DNA of 64,000 nt from Bacteroidota bacterium (GTDB lineage Bacteria; Bacteroidota; Bacteroidia; Flavobacteriales; Weeksellaceae), in contig JAHIQD010000004.1 in assembly GCA_018902795.1 (NCBI GenBank), positions 124,001-188,000 on the forward strand, read 5' to 3'. Positions within the stretch are counted from its first letter, which is position 1. Every line of letters begins with the position of its first letter. Of this stretch, positions 1 through 7,894 are shown in pieces. A program made the translations under genes and the position numbers. The notes beneath the pieces are model-generated. The model was not told where the DNA came from and made no database searches. It was given only the letters and a program-made list of their open reading frames with translations.

Positions 1-58
1 ATCCCTACAAAGATATTATGGCGATATTAAATATCACTTAACATTTGTTAATTTACAA

Positions 59-655
59 TCATTTAATTCTTTCTTTACGAATTCGGGAGAAATGCACCGC
101 TGAAATATTGAGCCAGGAAGCCAGATGTTTGAGCGGCACCACATCTAAATAACGGGAGAAGTAACTTTCTACAAGATCATAATTTTCACTCGCATTATTA
201 AAGCTCATCGTATTTCCGAATTTCAGAAGATTAACATAATGCTCCTCCATTACCAATAGTCCAAACAGGGCCCAGTCGTGATATCTTGCGTAAAGCTTCA
301 TTAAATTTTCTTTATCGATCGAATAAACCGCAGAATCTTCATAACAGCAGATATCGCATTTGCTGACTGTTTGTGAACTGAAGCTTTCATATTCCGTAAT
401 CACTGTACTTTCCTGTTCCAGCCAAATCGTCTTTTCTTCGCCGTCCTTATCAACAAAATAGCAGCGTGTAATTGAATTTTCAACCATGAAAATCCTTTTA
501 CACACCTCACCTGCTCTTAAAATAAATTCCCCGCTTTTACAATTCCAAATCTGAAATTCCTCTAAACCGATTTCTAAAATTTCTAAATTGAAATCTGGTT
601 TATATGAAAGTACTTTTGTTCTTATAAAATCTTTATTTTCTTTATTTTTTACCAT
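59..655 (-). CDS. Crp/Fnr family transcriptional regulator
   Basis: This is a 198-aa cytoplasmic DNA-binding regulator of the Crp/Fnr superfamily. Residues about 20-120 form a cyclic-nucleotide-binding-like jelly roll (CKSGEFILRAGEVCKRIFMV, then YFVDKDGEEKTIWL). Residues about 155-198 form a short C-terminal helix-turn-helix (LKHLASWLNISAVHFSRIRK). The conserved cAMP-contact Arg/Glu signature is not evident, so the effector is unknown. It starts 6 bp after the ggt stop and is probably cotranscribed as the second gene. Flavobacterial proteins of this size are common orphan Crp regulators; the target cannot be told from sequence. Confidence 0.85.
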   Translation of the reverse strand: MVKNKENKDFIRTKVLSYKPDFNLEILEIGLEEFQIWNCKSGEFILRAGEVCKRIFMVENSITRCYFVDKDGEEKTIWLEQESTVITEYESFSSQTVSKCDICCYEDSAVYSIDKENLMKLYARYHDWALFGLLVMEEHYVNLLKFGNTMSFNNASENYDLVESYFSRYLDVVPLKHLASWLNISAVHFSRIRKERIK

Positions 656-661
656 ATAAAA

Positions 662-2347
662 TTATTCTACGGCCACCGAATCATCACCTCTACCGTCTGC
701 GACTGCAGTGACGTTTCCATTTTCATCAACGACGATCATTTCTGTCCTTCCGATCTGAGCCACCCTTTCAATTTTGTAATTCATTTTTTCCAGATTTTTA
801 ATAGTTGTCTCCGGGAAATTCTTTTCTACCATTATGCTTTCCGGAAGCCACTGATGATGAAATTTTGGCGAATTAACCGTCATGTTGGGATTGAGTTTAA
901 AATCAATGACATTCACAACAGACTGATAAACCGAAGTTGGAATGGTCGTTCCGCCCGGCGTTCCCACAATAATAAAAGGTTTTCCGTTTTTCAGAACAAT
1001 CGTTGGCGTCATGGAACTCAGCATCCGTTTTCCGGCTTTAATGGAATTGGCTTCCCCGCCCACTGCACCAAACATATTCGGAACGCCTGGTTTTACGGAG
1101 AAATCGTCCATTTCATTGTTCAGAAAAAATCCGGCACCGGAAACAACCACTTTGCTTCCGTAAAGTCCGTTCAGGGTTGTGGTGACCGCCACCGCATTTC
1201 CTTCTTTATCAATAATGGAAATATGCGTGGTTTCTGTAGATTCTTTAGGTTGTGGTGTTATTTTCCCGACTTCCGAACTTGGCGTTGCATGATTTCTATT
1301 GAAACTTTTCCAACGGTTTTTTAAATATTCATCAGAAATAAGCATTTCGGTCTGATCTCTGATAAAATCGGGATCGCCCATAAATTCAGCTCTGTCAGCG
1401 AAAGCACGTCTTTCTGCTTCCACCATAATCTGAACGGCTTCTGTTGAATTATGCTGGTATTTTTCTAAATTTTCAAAACCTGACATTTTTAACATTTGGG
1501 CCAATAAAATTCCACCGCTTGACGGCAAAGGCATGGAGACGATCTCATTTCCTTTATAATCGAAAATAATGGGTTTTCTTTCCGCTACTTTATAGTTTTT
1601 CAAATCATTTAAAGTGATGATTCCGTTTCCGCGTTTCATTTCTGCAACGATTAATTCTGCCGTTTTTCCTTCATAAAAACCTTTTTCACCGTTTTTCTGT
1701 ATTCGTTTCAGTGTTTCGGCTAAATCCTTCTGTATCAGAATATCGCCCTGTTTCCACGGAGTTTTTTTCTGAAAAACGGTTTGCGATTTATTGTGCTGAT
1801 TGAAATATTCCATCTGACTGTTCAAAAGTCCCGCTTCTTTTTCAGTAACAGCAAATCCTTTCTCGGCTAAATCAATTGCGGGTTGTATCAGCTTTTCCAT
1901 TGGCAGTTTCGCATGCTTTAAGGTGGCATAAAACCCCGCTACAGAACCGGGAATTCCTACAGCCAGCCTTCCGTTTTGAGACAGATCGGTATTCACTTTT
2001 CCGTTTTTGTCAATATACATATCACGGGAAGCTTTTTCCGGCGCAGTTTCTCTAAAATCAAGGGTGAATTTTTCGCCACTGCTTTTTACTCCCACCAAAA
2101 ATCCGCCACCGCCAATATTTCCGGCTTGCGGATAAACCACTGCTAAAGCAAATTGTGTTGCGATTACTGCATCAAAAGCATTTCCGCCCATTTTCATGAT
2201 TTTTGTGCCTGCTTCACTTGCCAGAGGATGTGCAGAAACCACCAACCCTTTGTCTTTGGAACGGATTTCCTTGACGATATTGATATTGGTGAATTGCGCA
2301 AACAAAAACTGAGACGATAGAATAAGGAAAAATAATAGTTTTTTCAT
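662..2347 (-). CDS. ggt: gamma-glutamyltransferase (glutathione hydrolase)
   Basis: This 561-aa secreted Ntn-hydrolase cleaves or transfers gamma-glutamyl groups from glutathione and related peptides in the periplasm or outside the cell. I chose the ATG at 2347 because it opens a signal peptide (MKKLLFFLILSSQFLFA, then Q); the in-frame upstream extension of 32 codons is unlike the family. The autocatalytic Thr lies in TETTHISIIDKEG about two thirds along, which separates the large and small subunits after self-cleavage. The downstream motifs GAGFFLNNEMDDFS and LSSMTPTIV match the family active site and oxyanion region. The length is normal. The gene is followed at 6 bp by the Crp/Fnr regulator. 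Confidence 0.95.
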   Translation of the reverse strand: MKKLLFFLILSSQFLFAQFTNINIVKEIRSKDKGLVVSAHPLASEAGTKIMKMGGNAFDAVIATQFALAVVYPQAGNIGGGGFLVGVKSSGEKFTLDFRETAPEKASRDMYIDKNGKVNTDLSQNGRLAVGIPGSVAGFYATLKHAKLPMEKLIQPAIDLAEKGFAVTEKEAGLLNSQMEYFNQHNKSQTVFQKKTPWKQGDILIQKDLAETLKRIQKNGEKGFYEGKTAELIVAEMKRGNGIITLNDLKNYKVAERKPIIFDYKGNEIVSMPLPSSGGILLAQMLKMSGFENLEKYQHNSTEAVQIMVEAERRAFADRAEFMGDPDFIRDQTEMLISDEYLKNRWKSFNRNHATPSSEVGKITPQPKESTETTHISIIDKEGNAVAVTTTLNGLYGSKVVVSGAGFFLNNEMDDFSVKPGVPNMFGAVGGEANSIKAGKRMLSSMTPTIVLKNGKPFIIVGTPGGTTIPTSVYQSVVNVIDFKLNPNMTVNSPKFHHQWLPESIMVEKNFPETTIKNLEKMNYKIERVAQIGRTEMIVVDENGNVTAVADGRGDDSVAVE

Positions 2348-2492
2348 TTTTGAAAGTTTCAGTAAAAGTAGAGAAAATGAATAAATTTTTGCTAAAAACT
2401 TATTTATATAACCACATTGGGAGTTGAAGACAGAAATTTTCACGTAAAATAATTATTTAATCAATTCATCCTTTATAATTCCTTAAAATTTT

Positions 2493-2500
2493 TAAATTTG
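2493..2500 (+). promoter_or_regulatory. -7 promoter box of the threonine dehydrogenase gene
   Basis: TAAATTTG matches the Bacteroidota -7 consensus TAnnTTTG and ends 26 bp before the ATG at 2527. No clear -33 TTG lies at the usual distance. Confidence 0.5.
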
Positions 2501-2526
2501 CTACAATCTAATTCTAAATTCTAAAA

Positions 2527-3492
2527 ATGGAATCCTACACGGAAAAAATTCTTATTACCGGTGCTCTTGGACAAATTGGCACCGAACTTACCAACAGATT
2601 AGTTGAAATTCATGGCGCAGAAAATGTGGTGGCTTCGGGTCTCGACCGTTGGGACAAAAACCTGACTTCTGCAGGATTTTACGAGAGAATGGATGTTTCC
2701 AATACCCAATTGGTGAGACAGGTGGTGAAAGATTACGAAATTACTACAGTATATCATTTGGCCTCTTTACTTTCCGGAACTTCTGAAAAACAGCCTCTTT
2801 TTGCGTGGAAACTCAATATCGAACCGTTGCTGAATTTCTGTGAAATGGCTAAGGAAGGTTTGCTGAAAAAAGTATTCTGGCCAAGTTCTATTGCTGTTTT
2901 CGGGAAAGGGATTCCAAAAGAAAATGTTGGTCAGGACGTGGTTTTAAACCCTACTACCGTTTATGGAATTTCGAAAATGGCCGGTGAAAAATGGTGCGAA
3001 TATTATCATGATAAATTTGGTGTAGATGTGAGAAGCATCCGTTATCCCGGTTTAATCTCCTGGAAAACACCTGCAGGCGGTGGAACGACAGATTACGCAG
3101 TGGAAATCTTCTACGAAGCCGTGGAAGAAGGAAAATACACCAGTTTTATTTCCGAAAACACTGCAATGCCAATGCTTTACATGGATGATGCCATCAATGC
3201 AACTTTAAAACTGATGGAAGCGCCGAAAGAAAGCCTCACGGTTCACACTTCCTATAATTTGGGCGGATTATCTTTTACTCCGAGAGAACTGGCGGAGGAA
3301 ATAAAAAAAGAAATACCCGGCTTTGAGATTGATTATCAACCGGATTTCAGACAGGCCATCGCGGATTCATGGCCAGCTTCTATTGATGATTCTGTTGCGA
3401 AGATAGATTGGAATCTTACTTATGATTTCGATATTACCGCAATGACCAAAGAAATGCTGAAGAACCTGAAAGTGAAACTTGGTACTAAATAA
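2527..3492 (+). CDS. L-threonine 3-dehydrogenase, SDR/epimerase type
   Basis: This 321-aa NAD-dependent extended SDR enzyme most resembles the L-threonine dehydrogenases of Flavobacteriia and animals, which oxidise threonine to 2-amino-3-ketobutyrate. The N-terminus holds the Rossmann motif GALGQIG (residues about 12-18), and the catalytic YGISK (YxxxK) lies near residue 150. The substrate-side motif RYPGLISWKTPAGGGTTDYA is characteristic of this subfamily rather than of UDP-sugar epimerases. A -7 box precedes it. The next gene begins 6 bp after the stop, so the two probably form an operon. A generic epimerase is the alternative call. Confidence 0.85.
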   Translation: MESYTEKILITGALGQIGTELTNRLVEIHGAENVVASGLDRWDKNLTSAGFYERMDVSNTQLVRQVVKDYEITTVYHLASLLSGTSEKQPLFAWKLNIEPLLNFCEMAKEGLLKKVFWPSSIAVFGKGIPKENVGQDVVLNPTTVYGISKMAGEKWCEYYHDKFGVDVRSIRYPGLISWKTPAGGGTTDYAVEIFYEAVEEGKYTSFISENTAMPMLYMDDAINATLKLMEAPKESLTVHTSYNLGGLSFTPRELAEEIKKEIPGFEIDYQPDFRQAIADSWPASIDDSVAKIDWNLTYDFDITAMTKEMLKNLKVKLGTK

Positions 3493-3498
3493 TTTTTG

Positions 3499-4251
3499 AT
3501 GATTTTATTAACCTTCAACATTATTAATAACAAAAGTGATTTTAAAAATAATTACCATATTAATGATGATGAAATTTTAAAAATCACAGAAAACAATGTG
3601 TCCCAGATTCTTCGGGTTTTGGAAAAACATCACATACTGGCTTCTTTTTTTCTTGAGATTTCGATCACAGAAAAACTGAAGCCTTTACTAAAGAAAATCG
3701 TAAGTCAGGGTCATGAAATCTCATTATACAATGCCAATTCCAATATAAAGGAGATTGAAATTGCGAAGAAAAACGCCGAAGATTATGTTGAAAAACTCAT
3801 CCGCGGTATCCGGCAGAAAGAGGTCACAGTTTCTGTGAATGAGCTGAAAAACCTTGAATTCAGCTATATTTCTAATATCGAAAATGCCAATATTCTTTTT
3901 CCGCTGAAAAGACTGGAGAGAAGCACGGAAATTTTTGAAGAAAATGGGGTCAGCATTGTTCCGGAAAGTATTTCGCCCTATTCGCAGATTCCTTATAACG
4001 ATTTTGTATTTCAGACCGTTCCGCTTAAGTTTTATCAAAACATGGTGGTGGAAACGATCAAACAGGATGATTTTGTGCTGATTTATCTCAACTCCTGGCA
4101 GTTTACAGATTATGACAAGTTTAAATTTAACATTCCTTTTTACCGCAGGTACAATACCGGACGAAAAATGGAGGACAAACTGGAAAGTTTTCTTCAGTGG
4201 ATGAATGAAAATGAGTTTGCTTTTGCCAGAATGAAGGACTTTGTTTTCTAA
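3499..4251 (+). CDS. polysaccharide deacetylase-like protein lacking metal ligands
   Basis: This 250-aa cytoplasmic-looking protein has the layout of NodB-type polysaccharide deacetylases: an N-terminal strand (ILLTFNII), a helix with ENNVSQILRVLEKHHILASFF, a region ending QGHEISLYN, and a C-terminal segment LESFLQWMNENEFAFARMKDF. The residues that should bind metal are not conserved: the first motif has N in place of Asp, and the HxxxH motif reads as SLYNANS. It is therefore probably a non-catalytic relative. The ATG at 3499 is preferred to the TTG at 3496. It lies 6 bp after the threonine dehydrogenase gene, an unexplained pairing. Function unknown. Confidence 0.6.
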   Translation: MILLTFNIINNKSDFKNNYHINDDEILKITENNVSQILRVLEKHHILASFFLEISITEKLKPLLKKIVSQGHEISLYNANSNIKEIEIAKKNAEDYVEKLIRGIRQKEVTVSVNELKNLEFSYISNIENANILFPLKRLERSTEIFEENGVSIVPESISPYSQIPYNDFVFQTVPLKFYQNMVVETIKQDDFVLIYLNSWQFTDYDKFKFNIPFYRRYNTGRKMEDKLESFLQWMNENEFAFARMKDFVF

Positions 4252-4351
4252 AATCCTCCGATACGGATATGATCCAAATCATAAAACCGTTGCCAAATTA
4301 TCAATTATTAATTAAATTTAATATTAATTTCAATAAAATAAATGATTTTCA

Positions 4352-4382
4352 TTGGTGATTTAATTTTTTATACTTAGCTTTG
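4352..4382 (+). promoter_or_regulatory. Bacteroidota-type promoter of the T9SS adhesin-like gene
   Basis: TTG at 4352-4354, a 20-bp spacer and TAGCTTTG at 4375-4382 match the -33/-7 consensus. Transcription would begin near 4387. This rules out the in-frame TTG at 4380 as start and supports the ATG at 4416. Confidence 0.75.
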
Positions 4383-4415
4383 AGAGTAAGTTTAACCAAA
4401 TTAAATTATTTTATT

Positions 4416-6407
4416 ATGAGAAAAATTTTATTTTCTTTATTCACAATGGCGGCGTTATGCGCTACCGATCTGATGAAAGCCCAAGCGGTTCTGTTCGAAG
4501 ACAGCTTCGAAACTTATACCGATTTCGCGATCGCCAATGTTGGTAACTGGACCCTTACCGACGTAGATCTGAAAACGACTTACGGCTTTACGGGAATTAC
4601 TTTCCCGAATACGGGTGTCGCCAAATCCTTCCAGGTTTTTAACTCGACTACCACTACTCCGCCAATGACCTCTACTGCAACCTCTAACTGGACCGCTAAA
4701 ACCGGCACAAAAATGATGGTCAGTTTTGCAGCGACCAGCAGCCCATGGAACAATGACTGGCTGATTTCTCCGCAAATTGGGATCCCCGCAGGTGACGGAG
4801 CAACCCTTACATTCTATGGCAAAGGATGCGACGCTACTTATGGTGCTGAAAAGTTTAAAGTATTAGTATCAACCACCGGAACAGGTGTTGGAACCTTTAC
4901 CGCTATCAGCCCTTTGGTGACTACACCTTCGGATGCGCAGTGGCATCAGTACACTTATGACCTTAACAGCTACGCGGGACAGAATATCTACATCGCTATC
5001 CAAACTACCTCCGATGACCAGTTCGGTTTCGCAATTGATGATTTCAAAGTGGTGAGTAACGCGCTTCCAACAGCCGCGCCAAACTGCGCTACCCTGACCA
5101 CACCTGCGAACAATACCGCCAATGTAAGCTACAAAGTACCGCTATCCCTTGCGTGGACCGCTCCAACAACTGGTGAAGCTGCAGCAAGCTACGATGTATA
5201 TTTTGGAACCAGCGCTAATCCTACAACGCTGCTGATTAATACTACGACGCTTACAACTACTGTACCTATTTCAATGCTGACACCAGCGACAACCTACTAC
5301 TGGAACGTTATTGCTAAAAATGCTGCTGGCAGTGCAACAGGCTGTACAAGCTTCAGTTTTACTACCATGAGTATGCCGGCATCCGCACCAAACTGTGCAA
5401 CGCTGACCGCACCGGCAAACGGGGCCACCGGAGTTGACTACTTAGCACCAAGCACACTCACATGGACAGCACCAAGTTCGGGTACCGTAGTAGACAGTTA
5501 TGATGTTTATTTTGGAACAACTGCTAATCCAACTACTCTGTTGGTGAATACCACTTCCACTACAGCTACCGTTCCGGTAACGCAGTTAGCAGCATCTACT
5601 ACATATTACTGGAGAGTTGTACCTAAAAACGATACGGGTGCAGCGGCTGCCTGTACAGAATTTTCATTCACTACAGCAGCGAACCCATTCGCGCCATATT
5701 GCGGACCGATAGTAATCACTTCCAATACGGAACCTATTACACTGGTTAATTTTGCTGGAATCAACAATGCCACTTCGGCAACTTTAAACGGAACACCAGA
5801 TCATGAAAACTTTACAACTATCTTTGGAAACGTCGTACAGGGATCTTCTTATCCTATTACATTAAAAGGTAGTACTGACGGAAACTTTACCAACAGATTC
5901 GTAGTGTTTATCGACTGGAACCAAAACGGCGTCCTGAATGATGCGGGTGAAGTTTATCAGATTACACAAACCATTGTAAACTCTAACGGAACCGATGCAG
6001 TACAGGCTGTACAGTCTCTTGCTGTCCCTTCAGATGCAACCTTGGGCAATACCAGAATGAGAGTGAAAAAGATTTTTGGTACTACCAATTATGTTGATCC
6101 TTGTGCAGGAGCCGCATTCGGCCAGGTAGAAGATTACAGCATTACGGTGGGTGCATTAGGAGTAAACGATCAGGCTAAAAATGCTGTTAAAGTTTATCCA
6201 AATCCTGTAGTCGATGTTCTGAACATTGAATCCCCGGAAAAAGTGAAATCCATTACTGTTTTTGATGCTACCGGAAAATCAGTTTCCACTCATGTTCTGA
6301 ATGCAGCAAAATCCCAGGTTAATCTATCTAAATTAGCTTCCGGAGTTTATGTAGTGAATATTGAAACTGAAAAAGGAGTTCAGTCAGTAAAAATGATTAA
6401 AAAATAA
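4416..6407 (+). CDS. T9SS-secreted protein: choice-of-anchor J, two Fn3, GEVED, type A sorting domain
   Basis: This 663-aa protein is exported by Sec and then by the type IX system to the cell surface or medium. The order is: signal peptide ending at MKA|Q; choice-of-anchor J domain with adhesin-like fold (about 20-205, WNNDWLISP and FAIDDFKV); two fibronectin type III repeats (about 220-410); GEVED domain (about 415-570, FIDWNQNGVLNDAGEVYQI and FGQVEDYSITV); and a C-terminal sorting domain (about 590-663, KVYPNPVVDVLNI ... LASGVYVVNI). The substrate is unknown; no catalytic domain is seen, so adhesion or carbohydrate binding is likely. GC is visibly higher than in its neighbours because of Thr/Ala-rich codons. 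It has its own promoter and terminator. Confidence 0.9.
   Translation: MRKILFSLFTMAALCATDLMKAQAVLFEDSFETYTDFAIANVGNWTLTDVDLKTTYGFTGITFPNTGVAKSFQVFNSTTTTPPMTSTATSNWTAKTGTKMMVSFAATSSPWNNDWLISPQIGIPAGDGATLTFYGKGCDATYGAEKFKVLVSTTGTGVGTFTAISPLVTTPSDAQWHQYTYDLNSYAGQNIYIAIQTTSDDQFGFAIDDFKVVSNALPTAAPNCATLTTPANNTANVSYKVPLSLAWTAPTTGEAAASYDVYFGTSANPTTLLINTTTLTTTVPISMLTPATTYYWNVIAKNAAGSATGCTSFSFTTMSMPASAPNCATLTAPANGATGVDYLAPSTLTWTAPSSGTVVDSYDVYFGTTANPTTLLVNTTSTTATVPVTQLAASTTYYWRVVPKNDTGAAAACTEFSFTTAANPFAPYCGPIVITSNTEPITLVNFAGINNATSATLNGTPDHENFTTIFGNVVQGSSYPITLKGSTDGNFTNRFVVFIDWNQNGVLNDAGEVYQITQTIVNSNGTDAVQAVQSLAVPSDATLGNTRMRVKKIFGTTNYVDPCAGAAFGQVEDYSITVGALGVNDQAKNAVKVYPNPVVDVLNIESPEKVKSITVFDATGKSVSTHVLNAAKSQVNLSKLASGVYVVNIETEKGVQSVKMIKK
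5081..5680 (+). repeat. two in-gene fibronectin type III repeats
   Basis: Two units of about 97 codons begin with NCATLT and end with FSFTT (about 5081-5370 and 5391-5680). They share YDVYFGT.ANPTTLL and TYYW.V in the middle. They are clearly duplicated but diverged. Confidence 0.8.
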
Positions 6408-6426
6408 ATTCTTCTGAATTAATATG

Positions 6427-6456
6427 AAGGCCTGCAATTTAGCAGGCCTTTTTTAT
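6427..6456 (+). terminator. intrinsic terminator after the T9SS gene
   Basis: A perfect 9-bp stem (AAGGCCTGC / GCAGGCCTT) with a 6-nt loop is followed by a T-rich tract. Confidence 0.9.
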
Positions 6457-6468
6457 TTTGCGGAAAAA

Positions 6469-6499
6469 TTGTTATTTTAGGAAATAATGATTACTTTTG
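6469..6499 (+). promoter_or_regulatory. promoter of the rpsF-rpsR-rplI operon
   Basis: TTG (6469-6471), a 20-bp spacer and TACTTTTG (6492-6499) give a full consensus promoter about 30 nt before the rpsF start. Confidence 0.8.
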
Positions 6500-6533
6500 C
6501 ACCTCGAAATAATTAACAAATTTATTTAACATT

Positions 6534-6875
6534 ATGAACAATTACGAAACTGTTTTCATTTTAACTCCCGTTCTATCTGACGCACAGGTGGAGGAAGCAG
6601 TAAAAAAATTCGAAGATCTTTTGACTTCACACAATTGCGAAATCGTTGCCAAAGAAAATTGGGGACTTAAGAAATTGGCTTATCCAATTCAATTGAAAAA
6701 GAATGGTTTTTACACTTTAATCGAATTTAAAGGTGAAGGAACTGTGGTTGCAGATTTAGAACTGGCTTTCAAACGTGATGAGAGAGTTATCCGTTTTCTT
6801 ACCACTAAACTTGACAAACATGCGATCGAGTATGCTGTAACAAGAAGAACCAAAGTAAAAACTGCAAAAGCTTAA
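6534..6875 (+). CDS. rpsF: 30S ribosomal protein S6
   Basis: This 113-aa protein of the 30S platform binds 16S rRNA together with S18. The N-terminus NNYETVFILTPVLSD and the motif WGLKKLAYPIQLKKNGFYTL are family hallmarks, followed by VIRFLTTKLD. The length is normal for Bacteroidota, with a short basic tail. It is the first gene of rpsF-rpsR-rplI, with no ssb or priB between S6 and S18. It has its own consensus promoter upstream. Confidence 0.98.
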   Translation: MNNYETVFILTPVLSDAQVEEAVKKFEDLLTSHNCEIVAKENWGLKKLAYPIQLKKNGFYTLIEFKGEGTVVADLELAFKRDERVIRFLTTKLDKHAIEYAVTRRTKVKTAKA

Positions 6876-6901
6876 TTTTAACCCTCTAAAAATTTACAAC
6901 A

Positions 6902-7204
6902 ATGGCAATAGATGATATGGCTAAACAAGCCTCTGCTGGAGGTGAATCGGAAGTAAAATTTCTTACTCCACTTGATATCAACACAAAAACTGATAAAAAA
7001 TACTGTAGATTCAAAAAATTCGGAATCAAGCATGTAGATTATAAGGACGAAAAATTCCTTCTTCAGTTCGTAAACGAGCAAGGTAAAATTTTACCAAGAA
7101 GATACACAGGAACTTCTTTGAAATACCAAAGAAAAGTATCTGCTGCAATCAAAAGAGCAAGACACTTGGCTTTAATGCCTTATGTAGCTGATTTATTAAA
7201 ATAA
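6902..7204 (+). CDS. rpsR: 30S ribosomal protein S18
   Basis: This 100-aa S18 binds next to S6 in the small-subunit platform. The core is KKYCRFKKFGIKHVDYKDEKFL followed by ILPRRYTGTSLKYQRKVSAAIKRARHLALMPY, the standard S18 signature. An N-terminal extension of about 25 residues (MAIDDMAKQASAGGESEV) is typical of Flavobacteriia. It starts 26 bp after rpsF and is cotranscribed with it. Confidence 0.98.
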   Translation: MAIDDMAKQASAGGESEVKFLTPLDINTKTDKKYCRFKKFGIKHVDYKDEKFLLQFVNEQGKILPRRYTGTSLKYQRKVSAAIKRARHLALMPYVADLLK

Positions 7205-7274
7205 TACAAACCAAAAATAGTTGTTGGCTGTTTCATAAAAACGCCTAACTTCTAATTAAAAAAGGACAACAACA

Positions 7275-7796
7275 ATGGAAATTATCCTAAAAAAAGACGT
7301 AGAAAACTTAGGACTTGAGTTCGATACTGTAAACGTAAAGCCAGGTTATGCAAGAAACTTCTTGTTACCAAAAGGTTTAGCTCTTTTGGCAACTCCAAAA
7401 AACAAAGCTAATCTTGAGGCTACTTTGGAAGCCAGAAAAGAAGAGGAAGCTAAACTTATTGCTGCTGCAAACGCTATCGTTGAACAGCTGAAGAAAACAT
7501 CTATCACTATCGCTGCTAAAGTAGGTGCAGGTGACAGACTTTTCGGATCTATCAACAATGCTAACCTTTCTGAAGAATTGGCTAAAGCAGGTGTTGCGGT
7601 TGACAAAAAGTACATCAAAATTCCTGGGAACACCATTAAGAGAACAGGTAAAGTAGAAGCGTTAATCAGACTTCACAGAAGTGTAGAGCACAACTTTGAA
7701 TTCGATATCGTTTCAGATGCTCCGCCAGTTGCTGCTGCTCCTAAAGCTGCTCCAGCTCCGAAAAAAGTAGAAGAAACTCCTGCTGAAGAAGCATAA
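7275..7796 (+). CDS. rplI: 50S ribosomal protein L9
   Basis: This 173-aa L9 binds 23S rRNA and bridges ribosomes. The N-terminal domain shows MEIILKKDVENLGLEFDTVNVKPGYARNFLLP, then a long charged helix (about 45-75) and the C-terminal domain with GDRLFGSI near residue 90. An Ala/Pro-rich tail of about 25 residues (AAPKAAPAPKKVEETPAEEA) extends past the E. coli protein, as is common in this group. It is the last gene of the ribosomal operon and is closed by a strong terminator. Confidence 0.98.
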   Translation: MEIILKKDVENLGLEFDTVNVKPGYARNFLLPKGLALLATPKNKANLEATLEARKEEEAKLIAAANAIVEQLKKTSITIAAKVGAGDRLFGSINNANLSEELAKAGVAVDKKYIKIPGNTIKRTGKVEALIRLHRSVEHNFEFDIVSDAPPVAAAPKAAPAPKKVEETPAEEA

Positions 7797-7813
7797 GATT
7801 TCCTTATATATTT

Positions 7814-7851
7814 AAAAGAATCCGGTAATTAATTTTACCGGATTCTTTTTT
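7814..7851 (+). terminator. intrinsic terminator of the ribosomal operon
   Basis: Perfect 15-bp arms at 7814-7828 and 7835-7849 share the core ATCCGGTAA/TTACCGGAT, with a 6-nt loop and a T tract. Confidence 0.92.
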
Positions 7852-7894
7852 GTAATTACCTGAACTATTAAATATAAATTGATAATTTTGTTTA

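Noticed and set aside
23..35. 13-bp palindrome GATATT-A-AATATC downstream of the Crp/Fnr gene
   Set aside because: It is AT-only apart from the ends, with no T tract and no neighbouring start in view, so chance is likely.
854..1324. Plus-strand ORF opposite ggt
   Set aside because: It lies wholly inside the well-supported ggt gene and its translation has no recognisable domain.
7346..7636. Minus-strand ORF opposite rplI
   Set aside because: It is a shadow of the ribosomal gene; its composition mirrors the complement of Ala/Lys codons.
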